From Candidatus Cloacimonadota bacterium (GTDB lineage: Bacteria; Cloacimonadota; Cloacimonadia; Cloacimonadales; TCS61): DNA of 64,000 bases. This document shows positions 15,597 through 24,543 of the stretch, in pieces; within the stretch, counting starts at the first letter, position 1, and every line of letters begins with the position of its first letter. The DNA lies in assembly GCA_021734835.1 (NCBI GenBank), contig JAIPIH010000002.1:1-64000 (forward strand), given 5' to 3'. The translations under genes and the position numbers were made by a program. The notes beneath the pieces were generated by a model. The model worked only from the letters and a program-made list of their open reading frames with translations, was not told where the DNA came from and searched no databases.

Positions 15597-15671
15597 CTAT
15601 TTGCACCTCGTTTTTAAATATTAAGTGAATAAATGAATTTACAGGTTTATTGTCAAAACAAAAATACTTTA

Positions 15672-15700
15672 TTGACTTATTCTAACCAGATGAATAAATA
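15672..15700 (+). promoter_or_regulatory. Sigma-70-like promoter of aroA
   Basis: TTGACT (15672-15677) and TAAATA (15695-15700) are separated by exactly 17 bases and lie 20 bases before the aroA ATG. This contrasts with the Bacteroidota-type promoter in the cassette island. Confidence 0.55.
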
Positions 15701-15720
15701 TTGTCATAATTGGAGTTGAA

Positions 15721-16962
15721 ATGAAAAACTATTTGCAGCTGTCAGGTCAAATTTCTTTAGAAGGTTCAAAATCTATCTTAAATAGGATTCTGATAATTGC
15801 TACTTTTTTAGAAGAACCTCTAAAGATCATGAATCCTTCTAATTGTTCAGATATATCCACAATGCTGAATAATTTAAGCAAATTAGGATTAAATGTAGAA
15901 AAAAAAGAACTATCCTGGAATGTGTTACCGCTGAGAAATATCAGGAAGCAGGGTAGCATGTTCATCTCCGATTCTGGTAGCGCTTGGAGATTTTTAACTG
16001 CAAGATTAGCAAGTATACCAAGAACGGCCTATACAATAGAAGTGTCTGAACAGTTGCAAAAAAGACCCATGAAGCCGCTGTGGGATATTTTGTCTAAAAT
16101 GGGAGCTGTTATTAAATATTCTGAGAGTAAAGCTAAAATAAAGGGGGCAAATTTAAAAGGCGGAGTTCATGATCTTCTGGCTGATATCTCAAGTCAGTTT
16201 TTGAGTTCACTTTTATTGATCGCACCGTCCTATAAAATTGATCTTGAACTTTTTCTGGATGGAAATATTGTTTCACGACCTTACCTTGAAATGACTATAA
16301 AAATAATGCAGGAGTTTGGGATTATAGTAGATTTTTCCGGGAACAGAATATTTATCCAAAAAGGACAAAGCTATAATAACCTCAAAGAATACACAATCGA
16401 GCCGGATTATTCCTCAGCCTGTTATATCTGGGCATTAGGTGCTTTAAGCAGATCTGAAATCTATACGAACAAAGGTAATTCAAGTTCCGTACAGCCGGAT
16501 TATAAATTCCTCGATATACTCCAAACTATGGGTGCTAATGTTAAAATTGAAAGTAATAAAATAGGGGTTTGCCGTAAAATTTTGAAAGGAATTACAATTG
16601 ATATGCAGGCTATGCCTGATCAGGTTCCAACCTTGGCTGTGCTGGCTCTATTTGCTAATTCTAAAACCCGGATACTGAATATTGGACATTTAAAATATAA
16701 AGAATCTGATCGTATAAACGGATTGATCACTCAACTATCCGAAATTGGTGCAAAGTTAACCTACGAAAATGATGTTATGACGATCAAGCCGCTGGATACC
16801 ATTCCGGGCGATGTTATCCTGGAAACATATCGTGACCATCGATTGATCATGGCGTTCTATATTCTTAAATTGATATTCCCTCAGATCAATATCAAAAACT
16901 CAACATTTACCGAAAAATCATATCCGAATTTCCTCAATGATATTAGATCATTAATTAGTTAA
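15721..16962 (+). CDS. aroA: 3-phosphoshikimate 1-carboxyvinyltransferase (EPSP synthase)
   Basis: The 413-residue enzyme joins phosphoenolpyruvate to shikimate 3-phosphate in the sixth step of the shikimate pathway to aromatic amino acids. Visible motifs are the N-terminal GSKSILNRI, DSGSAWRFLTA (PEP-binding loop), RPYLEM, PDYSSACY, PDQVPTLAVLA and KYKESDRI, plus the C-terminal TYRDHRLIMAF. It is slightly shorter than the typical 430 residues and diverged, for example SGSAWRF where SGTALRF is usual. No other aro genes are adjacent; ddl follows 47 bases later. Confidence 0.9.
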   Translation: MKNYLQLSGQISLEGSKSILNRILIIATFLEEPLKIMNPSNCSDISTMLNNLSKLGLNVEKKELSWNVLPLRNIRKQGSMFISDSGSAWRFLTARLASIPRTAYTIEVSEQLQKRPMKPLWDILSKMGAVIKYSESKAKIKGANLKGGVHDLLADISSQFLSSLLLIAPSYKIDLELFLDGNIVSRPYLEMTIKIMQEFGIIVDFSGNRIFIQKGQSYNNLKEYTIEPDYSSACYIWALGALSRSEIYTNKGNSSSVQPDYKFLDILQTMGANVKIESNKIGVCRKILKGITIDMQAMPDQVPTLAVLALFANSKTRILNIGHLKYKESDRINGLITQLSEIGAKLTYENDVMTIKPLDTIPGDVILETYRDHRLIMAFYILKLIFPQINIKNSTFTEKSYPNFLNDIRSLIS

Positions 16963-17009
16963 TTCTTATTATTCTTGACATAAATATAGAAATTGGTGAA
17001 AAAACCTAT

Positions 17010-17939
17010 ATGCAAGATATTCAAAATATAGTAATTTTATCAGGCGGTTTTTCAGAAGAAGCTGAAGTTTCCAAGGTAACTTCAAAGGAGATCGCCTCAG
17101 CTCTTAATGAAAAGGGTAAGAAAATAACCATTATTGATCCTGCTGACTTTGATTCATATATTATTATGCTGGATCAGATCAAAAAGATCAAACCGGATCT
17201 TGTTTTTATCGGTTTGCATGGTGCAGAAGGAGAAAACGGATCAATCCAGTCACTATTGAAATTGGAGAAGATACCTTTCACCGGGTCCGGTGAACGTTCC
17301 AGTGCCATTGCCATGGATAAATATATTTCCGGGATATTAGCGCAATATCTGGGGATCAAACTGCCTAAACGTAGATTGCTGTATAAAAATTATGAGTACG
17401 ATTTTGAATCTTTTTTCGAAAACCTGTCCCTGCCGCTTGTTGTGAAACCAAATGATTCCGGCTCTTCAGTTGGCATCAGTATAATCAAAGAGAAAAACGA
17501 ATTATCCTCCGCTCTGGATAAGGCATTTATTTATAGCAAACAGGTTTTGTTAGAGGAATTCATCGATGGAAGAGAGCTTACCGTAACGATCTTAGGAAAT
17601 AAAGCCTTACCTGTCGTAGAAATTATTCCTCATAATGGTTGGTATGATTATGATAATAAATATACAAAGGGTAACACGATCTATGAAGTTCCTGCAAAGC
17701 TAAGTGATGAGCTCACAGAATTAATACAGAAACAAGCTTGTGATGTGTTTGAACTGTTTGGCTGTGAAGTATACGCTAGAGTTGATTTTCGCTTGGAAGG
17801 CGAAGTTCTCTATTTCTTAGAAGTCAATACTCTGCCCGGAATGACAAAACTAAGTTTAACACCCATGGCAGCTGAAGAGGCTGGTTTTTCCTTTAAGGAG
17901 CTTATTTATAAGATCATTGAACTATCCATAAAACGCTAA
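17010..17939 (+). CDS. ddl: D-alanine--D-alanine ligase
   Basis: This 309-residue ATP-grasp enzyme makes the D-Ala-D-Ala dipeptide for peptidoglycan precursors. It shows the N-terminal LSGGFSEEAEVSK loop and HGAEGENGSIQS, then GSGERSSAIAMDK. The ATP-grasp part has VVKPNDSGSSVGI and LLEEFIDGRELTV, and the metal-binding region is ARVDFR ... FLEVNTLPGMT. Length and motifs are standard. TTGACA lies about 30 bases upstream. The following operon of secreted proteins begins 18 bases after its stop. Confidence 0.95.
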   Translation: MQDIQNIVILSGGFSEEAEVSKVTSKEIASALNEKGKKITIIDPADFDSYIIMLDQIKKIKPDLVFIGLHGAEGENGSIQSLLKLEKIPFTGSGERSSAIAMDKYISGILAQYLGIKLPKRRLLYKNYEYDFESFFENLSLPLVVKPNDSGSSVGISIIKEKNELSSALDKAFIYSKQVLLEEFIDGRELTVTILGNKALPVVEIIPHNGWYDYDNKYTKGNTIYEVPAKLSDELTELIQKQACDVFELFGCEVYARVDFRLEGEVLYFLEVNTLPGMTKLSLTPMAAEEAGFSFKELIYKIIELSIKR

Positions 17940-17957
17940 CTAATAACGGAGGTGAAA

Positions 17958-19016
17958 ATGAAAAAGATATTAGTTATAGTTATTTTCACAATTGCGCTAA
18001 ATTTGTCCGCACAATACGACCTGGGACTAACTGTAACTCCCAGCCAAAGAACTTACAATATACTCTATCCAGCTAATTTTAACCCGGATGAACCGGAAAT
18101 GCAGCCGATACTGTTTAATATCTCTATTATCGGACAACCACCGGATAACGCAGTGTTATATTGTAGAATGCAGTGGGAAAACGAAGAAGCTGAAATAACA
18201 CTCACTCCAAACACTCCGGGAATGTGGCCAGCTCAACTTAACAGTTCGCTAGTTATCAATTCGAATCCACCGGGTTTTGAAGTAGTTCAAACTTTTAATG
18301 ATTTTTTGGATGGAATTGATGATATTCTTATCACTTCCGGTAGAATGCCTGACGGGATCTACATTTTCCATATCGGTATTTACGAAAGTGGTCATGAAGG
18401 AGAAGAAGACTATTTACTTTCAAATCCGGAGACAGCGTTGATTATAATCCGATCACCAATTTCAATTTCATTGATCACGCCCGGGAATCCTATTGGATTA
18501 GGAGTTTCCGTCATAAGCTCGCAAAATCCGAATTTTATCTGGTTTTCAAATTTGAACGATTATCAGTTAAGATTATTTGAAGTTGAAGAGATGGGCGGTT
18601 CAGCTGAAGAAATCGAAATGCAGGATCCTATTTTTACAGAACCAAATATTCAAACGACAAATTTTTCATATCCCGCAAGTGCTCCAACATTACAATTCGA
18701 CAAGACTTATGCCTGGCAGATCTCAGCAACGGTTACAAGCCCGAATATATCATCTCAAACGGTATACAAGAGTACTTTGTATCTATTCAAATTATCCAAT
18801 ACAGAATCTGACGCAATTTCATATCAAATTTTAATCAACTTTATAAATCAATTGGATATCGATGGAGTAGATGAAGCTATCAGCTTACTTGAAACAGGTT
18901 ATAGATTAGATAATATTATCTGGAATGGATATGAGATCCCGGTTGAAAAACTCATTGAAATTTTAGAAGAAATATCCTCAGGCGTTATTACACCGGTATC
19001 AATTACAATTGAATAG
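17958..19016 (+). CDS. Secreted protein of unknown function
   Basis: The ATG at 17958 is preferred because GGAGG lies 5 bases upstream; the in-frame GTG at 17952 overlaps that site. The product has 352 residues with a cleavable signal peptide (MKKILVIVIFTIALNLSAQ). The body is beta-rich, and segments such as QLRLFEVEEM and DKTYAWQISA resemble fibronectin-type or Ig-like modules that often precede surface assembly proteins in FCB bacteria. It is the first gene of a four-gene set with the FecR protein, a large outer-membrane protein and an adenylate cyclase. No specific function can be assigned. Confidence 0.75.
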   Translation: MKKILVIVIFTIALNLSAQYDLGLTVTPSQRTYNILYPANFNPDEPEMQPILFNISIIGQPPDNAVLYCRMQWENEEAEITLTPNTPGMWPAQLNSSLVINSNPPGFEVVQTFNDFLDGIDDILITSGRMPDGIYIFHIGIYESGHEGEEDYLLSNPETALIIIRSPISISLITPGNPIGLGVSVISSQNPNFIWFSNLNDYQLRLFEVEEMGGSAEEIEMQDPIFTEPNIQTTNFSYPASAPTLQFDKTYAWQISATVTSPNISSQTVYKSTLYLFKLSNTESDAISYQILINFINQLDIDGVDEAISLLETGYRLDNIIWNGYEIPVEKLIEILEEISSGVITPVSITIE

Positions 19017-19025
19017 GAGTTTATT

Positions 19026-19685
19026 ATGAAAAAAATTATCATATTAGCTTCGATCTTTATGCTTTTTGCCATGTCGATCTTAGCAGAGGAATCAGTTGGT
19101 ATTGCTTTAAAAGTAAAAGGAGACGTTTTTCTGTCACATCAAAAAGAAGTCACTAAAGCTGCGGACGGCTCTGAACTGGAAAATGAAGATAAATTGGAAA
19201 GTAAGGAAGAATCTTATGCATTTGTAAAATTTATCGATGGCAGCTCAGTAGTGAAACTATTTCCCAATAGCATACTTACGATCAATACTTCAAAAGAAAA
19301 CGGTAAAATGAATAAAAACACTAAAATAAACATCGGAGAATTATGGGCTAAAGTTACTAAAAATTCCGGTGATTTTATTGTCGATACTCCCACAACAGTT
19401 GTTTCTGTAAAAGGAACAAGATTTGTGCTTGCAGTTGATGAGAATGGTGTTACTGATCTCTTCACTTTAGACGGTGTTGTTAACATCCGAAATAAAGAAG
19501 ATGATAACGAAACAGATGTAGGAGCAGGGAAAAAAGCACGCACTTCTGGATCTGGCGAAATAGTCATCAGTAATATAGAAGAAAATGAAATGGATGATTA
19601 TGATATTCCAATCTCTGAAACTATGAATATCAATTTGAAGAATGAGGATGGAGAACAGAGATCGATAAAAATAGATTTTGAATAG
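19026..19685 (+). CDS. Secreted FecR-domain protein
   Basis: The 219-residue protein has a signal peptide (MKKIIILASIFMLFAMSILA) and a FecR domain from about residue 25 to 150. Family features include KVKGDVFLSH, the LKVGDxL-like LENEDKLES, and DTPTTVVSVKGTRFVLAV (the PTAVVGVRGT motif), ending with GAGKKARTS. Stand-alone periplasmic FecR domains without an anti-sigma helix are thought to sense or bind surface polymers. In this operon it sits between a secreted protein and a large beta-rich outer-membrane protein, next to a CHASE2 cyclase. GGAG lies upstream of the ATG. Confidence 0.9.
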   Translation: MKKIIILASIFMLFAMSILAEESVGIALKVKGDVFLSHQKEVTKAADGSELENEDKLESKEESYAFVKFIDGSSVVKLFPNSILTINTSKENGKMNKNTKINIGELWAKVTKNSGDFIVDTPTTVVSVKGTRFVLAVDENGVTDLFTLDGVVNIRNKEDDNETDVGAGKKARTSGSGEIVISNIEENEMDDYDIPISETMNINLKNEDGEQRSIKIDFE

Positions 19686-19693
19686 AGGTTAAA

Positions 19694-22039
19694 ATGTTTA
19701 GAAAAAGTATCATAATTGTATTTTCAATTCTATTTCTACCTTTAGCTGCTGAAATTTCATTGCATCATGAACTTCCGGTGAATATTGCAGATAGTAGAAA
19801 AACTATTCTTGAATTGGAAGTTAGAGAAGGATTTTCAGAAATTGAGATGGTTACTGTTTTTTTCAGGCAAACCGGCGAAACAACTTATTCTGAGAAAGAG
19901 ATGGAAGCAGGTTCGGAAACAAATCCTTTCTTTACTTCAATAATGACTGAATTTTCTAATTATCCTTCCAATGCCGAATATTTTTTTGTAATAACCAGTA
20001 AAAGAGGACGGATTCTCAAGTATCCAAGTTTTCAACCTGAGATCAATCCCTATCGAATTACAATTAATTTACCGCAGCGCAGAAGAGGTAATTTTGTCTT
20101 ACTTGCTCCGGATAATGTTTATTCTGATGTTACTGACAATTTCTTGATCGCAATATCGACTTTTGCTATATCTGATGACCTCGATTATAATTCAATTCAA
20201 ATCTTTTTTGACGGTAAAGATGTAACAAAAAAGGCAAGGATCTTTACGAATACTATAACTTACCAGGTAACAAATGCTTCTAATGGTGAACATTCTTACT
20301 TTGTTAAAGCTAAGTTGCAAAGTGGTCAGGAAATCGAATCAAACCATTGGAATACAAATGTGAATGTGAAAGCGTTTGAACTTCCCCTTAATCTAACCGG
20401 CAGGGCTTTACTCTCAATGCGGTACATGAATTATTCTAATAATGATAATGCTTCCGATACAGATAGATCAGCAAATTTTTTACTTACATTTAAAGGTTCT
20501 CAAGCCTGGTTAAAGTTTAGGTCAAAGTTGTATCTCTCCTCTCTGGAATCCAGCTCTTATCAACCTGTCAACAAATACCAAATGGTTTTCGATGTACCGC
20601 ATTTCGAGCTGACATTAGGAGATTATTCTCCTACCATGAATAGTTTTTTGTTGGATAATAAGAATGTAATGGGATTTCATTCGAAGCTTCATTTTAATTC
20701 TTTACGGCTGCTTTTTACAACCGGACGAATTAACCGGAAAGTGGACGGGAAGGTTGTAAATGACACAACTTTCACTGCAGGAACCTTTAAACAGAACAAC
20801 AATACATTAAGAATTGAGTTCGGTAATCCGCAAGGATTCCAAATAGGGTTGGGATTTGCGAAGAATAAAGATGATATTGCTTCCTTAAATGAAGAATATT
20901 ATGTTGATCCGGTAGATAGTACTTTAATAAAAACTCCAAATGATAATCTTATTTTAGGATCTGATTTCAGGCTATCTTTATTGAATCATAGAGTGCTTCT
21001 CGGGACAGAAGCAGCTATGAGTTTTTATAATGACAACATAATTGACGGTCCTGCAACAGATGCAGATTCTCTGGACACAAATATTCCTTTTAACCCTGAA
21101 GATTTTGAAAGTATCTTTGTAATCAATGAATCAATGGTTCCTTTTAAACCGGGAAAGGCAAATCTGGCCCTAAAATCATATTTGAGACTGTACTTTTATA
21201 GAAACCTATTTCATCTATCGTATACGAATATTGGTTCAAGTTTCTATTCCTTATCGGCGAATTATCTGCAGAGAGATGTTAAGATTATTTCAATTAATGA
21301 CAACATTATGCTGATGAACAACCAGCTTTCAATGAATTTTGGACTCAATTTGATGTATGATAATGTTAATGGCACAAAAGATAGAACCTCTTCTTCAACT
21401 ACTGTGTTTACACAGCTCATGTATAATCCCTATGAAGAACTCAATTTTAATTTGAGTTTCAATACAAACAGCTCTGAGGATGGATTTGAAGCTATAGAGG
21501 ATTATGAGGGTAATAGTGCGTTGAAAATCCAATCCAATAATGTTAGTTTCGGAACAAGTTATTTTGTAAAACAGTTTTTCCAAATGCCTACAAGATTTTC
21601 AGTAATTTTTTCTAATTCAACGAGTAAAGATGATGCAAATAATATTTTTGATTATCAAATGAATAACCTTACTTTAAGTGCAAAAAGCAGTTTTGAAGAA
21701 TTACCCTTGACCACAACATTAAGTTATACCTTAACTTTGAACGATAATGTAGAGGAATCTGTTCAGGAAACATCAAATTATAATTCCTTCTATATTAAGG
21801 GAGATTTGGATCTTATGGATAACAGGTTAAAACCTTATATAGATATGAGATACACACTGTACACAGGTGATATTTTCACTCAATCTTCTCAGATGTTCAA
21901 CTTAGGCGGAAGTTTTGCTATAACTACTAATTCTTCTGTTTCTGCAGAAACCGGATTGAAATTTTACCAGAATGCTGAGGAGAGTAACTCAAATTACTCA
22001 AGAATGAACTTTAAAATGAAAATATCACAAAGGTTTTGA
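19694..22039 (+). CDS. Large predicted outer-membrane protein, unknown family
   Basis: The 781-residue protein has a signal peptide (residues 1-19). A beta-sandwich region (20-220) is followed by a long series of amphipathic strands with Tyr/Phe/Asn alternation (about 225-781), and it ends in a terminal aromatic (KMKISQRF), the classic outer-membrane barrel C-terminus. I do not recognise a named family. It may be a barrel that assembles or exports the product of its operon partners. It starts 8 bases after the FecR gene, and its stop overlaps the start region of the cyclase gene. The barrel call rests on pattern and the C-terminal Phe. Confidence 0.7.
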   Translation: MFRKSIIIVFSILFLPLAAEISLHHELPVNIADSRKTILELEVREGFSEIEMVTVFFRQTGETTYSEKEMEAGSETNPFFTSIMTEFSNYPSNAEYFFVITSKRGRILKYPSFQPEINPYRITINLPQRRRGNFVLLAPDNVYSDVTDNFLIAISTFAISDDLDYNSIQIFFDGKDVTKKARIFTNTITYQVTNASNGEHSYFVKAKLQSGQEIESNHWNTNVNVKAFELPLNLTGRALLSMRYMNYSNNDNASDTDRSANFLLTFKGSQAWLKFRSKLYLSSLESSSYQPVNKYQMVFDVPHFELTLGDYSPTMNSFLLDNKNVMGFHSKLHFNSLRLLFTTGRINRKVDGKVVNDTTFTAGTFKQNNNTLRIEFGNPQGFQIGLGFAKNKDDIASLNEEYYVDPVDSTLIKTPNDNLILGSDFRLSLLNHRVLLGTEAAMSFYNDNIIDGPATDADSLDTNIPFNPEDFESIFVINESMVPFKPGKANLALKSYLRLYFYRNLFHLSYTNIGSSFYSLSANYLQRDVKIISINDNIMLMNNQLSMNFGLNLMYDNVNGTKDRTSSSTTVFTQLMYNPYEELNFNLSFNTNSSEDGFEAIEDYEGNSALKIQSNNVSFGTSYFVKQFFQMPTRFSVIFSNSTSKDDANNIFDYQMNNLTLSAKSSFEELPLTTTLSYTLTLNDNVEESVQETSNYNSFYIKGDLDLMDNRLKPYIDMRYTLYTGDIFTQSSQMFNLGGSFAITTNSSVSAETGLKFYQNAEESNSNYSRMNFKMKISQRF

Positions 22040-22041
22040 GC

Positions 22042-23922
22042 ATGAAAATATTAAAATTCATCCTGATATCGCTGGTAGTTTTCCTGTTATTAAGGGTAGT
22101 GTTTTTCACTAATTTCTGGAAAAACCTCGAGCATAAAGTTCATGATGTATTTTTCATGATGAGAGGAGAAAAGGAAATTTCTGATAATGTAGTTATCGTT
22201 GAAATAGGCGATGATACATTTAATACACTTAACGAGCAGTGGCCTTTTCCCAGAGAATATCATGCTAAGTTGATTGAGAACCTGGAAAAAGCCGGAGCTA
22301 GTCAAATAATCTTTGATATTGAATTTACTGAAAGAACTAATATCAATTCTGATAGCAAATTAGCATCTGCAATTGCTAAATATGACAATATTATTCTTTC
22401 TGGAAAACTTATCAGAACTGAATATAATAATTCTGTGCGGGAACAGCTATTATCACCGATATCTATTTTAACTCAAGCCGGTGCGCTGTGGGGTACGGTT
22501 AATATTTCATCAGACCCAGATGGATTTGTTAGACGCTATGAACTCTTTCAAAAAAGATCTAATGAGGTCAAACTCTCAATCGGAGTTATGGCATTAGCTA
22601 AGTTTTATAGGTTAGATATTGATTCAGAAGAAATTCAAAATCACACTAAATTCTTCAGAATTGGCAGCAATAACATCCCAAAGGTAACGGCAAAAAGTTC
22701 ACTTATTAATTATTTTGGACCGCCTAGAACTTTTAGCACTTATGATTTTGCAGATGTTATCGATGACTCTACTTTTACTACTGATTTTGAAAAAGAACTG
22801 GATACGAACCTGGATCAATTTTACAATTTAGCTGAGAATTTTAAAAATAAAATCGTTCTGGTTGGACTGACTGCAATAGAATTCCACGACACTCATCACA
22901 CACCGTTTTTCTCAGCGAACAGCCAATTAATGCCCGGCGTTGAGATCCATGCAAACTTTATTGAAACAGCATTAAGAAAAGCTTATTTATCTGAATTTCC
23001 ATTTTTAGCCTCTCTGCTTATCTTTTTTGTATTAACGATCTTGATATTTGCTTTAAATTATCTGGTCAGACCTTCGATTTCAGTTTTTATTGATTTGGCA
23101 CTAATTTTAGCATACATTTTGTTCTCATATTTTATTTTTACAAAGCAGATGTTATTAATTCCAGTTCTAGAAATTCCATTGATGATCATCGTAGTTTACA
23201 TCATTAGTCTGATCATGCAATATGTAAATACTGTTAAAGAGAGAAAATTCATTAAACAGGCGTTCGGCCAATACATTGCTCCGGAACTCGTAGAAGAGCT
23301 GATTAAAGATCCAAAAAAATTAGAGTATGGTGGTGTTCAAAAAGATGTTTCTGTTCTTTATTGTGATATAGTTTCATTTACACCCTATACAGAAAGTCAT
23401 ACACCAAAAGAAACTGTCGATATCCTGCGGGAATACCTTACAGAAATGGTTAAGATCATCAGAGATAACAAAGGCACTCTTGATAAGTTCGTTGGAGATG
23501 AGATCGTGGCAATATTCGGTGCTCCGGTAGAATTGGAAGATCATGCTTACCTTGCCTGTAAAACAGCTTTCGAGATGCGTGAAAAAATGACTTTATTACA
23601 GAATAAATGGGAAGATGAAAATAAAGATCCTTTTGAAATCGGGATAGGCATTAATTCAGGTTTGGTTACAGTTGGAAATCTCGGCTCAGAACAAATTTTT
23701 GATTATACTGCCATTGGTGATAATATGAATGCTGGTGCCAGGATTGAAGCTTTGACAAGAATTTATGATACAAAAAACAACATTATTATCAGCGAAAGCA
23801 CTTATGAAAAAACGAAAGATAGAATAGAGGCTGAGTTTATCGATGAGGCAACGGTAAAAGGCAAAAAAACATTGATCAGAATCTATGAGTTGTTGCAGAT
23901 CCACAGAGCTAATGAGTTATAA
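22042..23922 (+). CDS. CHASE2-domain adenylate/guanylate cyclase
   Basis: The ATG at 22042 is chosen over an in-frame TTG that overlaps the previous stop codon; AAGG lies 8 bases before it. The 626-residue protein has an N-terminal TM helix, a CHASE2 extracytoplasmic sensor (about 30-310, with PRTFSTYDFADV and FKNKIVLVGLTA), three TM helices (about 320-390) and a class III cyclase domain. The cyclase shows VLYCDIVSFT (metal Asp), DKFVGDEIVAIFG (second metal Asp) and AIGDNMNAGARIE. It likely makes cAMP in response to an envelope signal. Its operon links that signal to FecR and barrel proteins. Confidence 0.93.
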   Translation: MKILKFILISLVVFLLLRVVFFTNFWKNLEHKVHDVFFMMRGEKEISDNVVIVEIGDDTFNTLNEQWPFPREYHAKLIENLEKAGASQIIFDIEFTERTNINSDSKLASAIAKYDNIILSGKLIRTEYNNSVREQLLSPISILTQAGALWGTVNISSDPDGFVRRYELFQKRSNEVKLSIGVMALAKFYRLDIDSEEIQNHTKFFRIGSNNIPKVTAKSSLINYFGPPRTFSTYDFADVIDDSTFTTDFEKELDTNLDQFYNLAENFKNKIVLVGLTAIEFHDTHHTPFFSANSQLMPGVEIHANFIETALRKAYLSEFPFLASLLIFFVLTILIFALNYLVRPSISVFIDLALILAYILFSYFIFTKQMLLIPVLEIPLMIIVVYIISLIMQYVNTVKERKFIKQAFGQYIAPELVEELIKDPKKLEYGGVQKDVSVLYCDIVSFTPYTESHTPKETVDILREYLTEMVKIIRDNKGTLDKFVGDEIVAIFGAPVELEDHAYLACKTAFEMREKMTLLQNKWEDENKDPFEIGIGINSGLVTVGNLGSEQIFDYTAIGDNMNAGARIEALTRIYDTKNNIIISESTYEKTKDRIEAEFIDEATVKGKKTLIRIYELLQIHRANEL

Positions 23923-24172
23923 AGTAAAGAAAATGTAAGAAATTGTGATTTGTATCTTGAATATTTCTAAGAAAGTTCTTTGTATTGCGTATATGCTTAT
24001 AACACAAACAGATAACTAGAGTTTCAAATGAATAGAGTGATGTGGGAATTATTAAATATATTCAATAAACCCTCTAAAAATGGCTATCTATGGTTTTTTT
24101 TAGTTGACAAGATATTTTGAATAAAGAAAAAATAATTCTGTGTTTGTTAACCACTAAAAAAGGAGGATATGA

Positions 24173-24445
24173 ATGAACAGACAAGATCTAATTGAAAAAA
24201 TTGCTGAAGAAGTTGGCGTAACAAAGAAAGATGCAGGAAAAGCTTTAACTGCTGTGATCGATGGCATTACACTTGCATTAGAAAAAGGTGACAAAGTATC
24301 ATTAGTAGGTTTTGGCACATTTAAGGTTAATCCTAGAAAAGCTCGTATGGGTATTAATCCTCAAACTGGCGGAAAAATAAAAATACCTGCACGAAAAGTT
24401 CCAGTTTTCAAAGCTGGTAAAAAACTTAAAGACGCTGTTAAGTAA
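24173..24445 (+). CDS. hup: HU-family DNA-binding protein
   Basis: The 90-residue protein carries the whole HU/IHF fold: MNRQDLIEKIAEE, the core GDKVSLVGFGTFKV, the beta arm RKARMGINPQTGGKIKIPARK (Pro at the tip) and FKAGKKLKDAV. It bends and compacts DNA non-specifically. A strong AAAGGAGG site precedes the ATG, and a TTGACA box lies 64 bases upstream of it. The intrinsic terminator at 24462-24491 closes the unit, so it is transcribed separately from dnaN. The 250-base upstream gap holds nothing else that I can support. Confidence 0.95.
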   Translation: MNRQDLIEKIAEEVGVTKKDAGKALTAVIDGITLALEKGDKVSLVGFGTFKVNPRKARMGINPQTGGKIKIPARKVPVFKAGKKLKDAVK

Positions 24446-24461
24446 GCAGAGTTTATCAAAT

Positions 24462-24491
24462 AAAAGCAAGAGTGAAAAAACTCTTGCTTTT
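24462..24491 (+). terminator. Intrinsic terminator of the HU gene
   Basis: AAAAGCAAGAGT and ACTCTTGCTTTT form a 12-bp stem around an A-rich loop, followed by ATTTTAT. It lies 17 bases after the HU stop codon. It overlaps the longer alternative start of dnaN, which supports the internal ATG at 24544. Confidence 0.85.
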
Positions 24492-24543
24492 ATTTTATCC
24501 ATTTTTTTTATGTTGCCAAATATTAGAGTTTAAAGAGGATAAT

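Noticed and set aside
23923-24172. Replication origin upstream of HU/dnaN
   Set aside because: No TTATCCACA-like boxes were recognised, and dnaA is absent from the neighbourhood.
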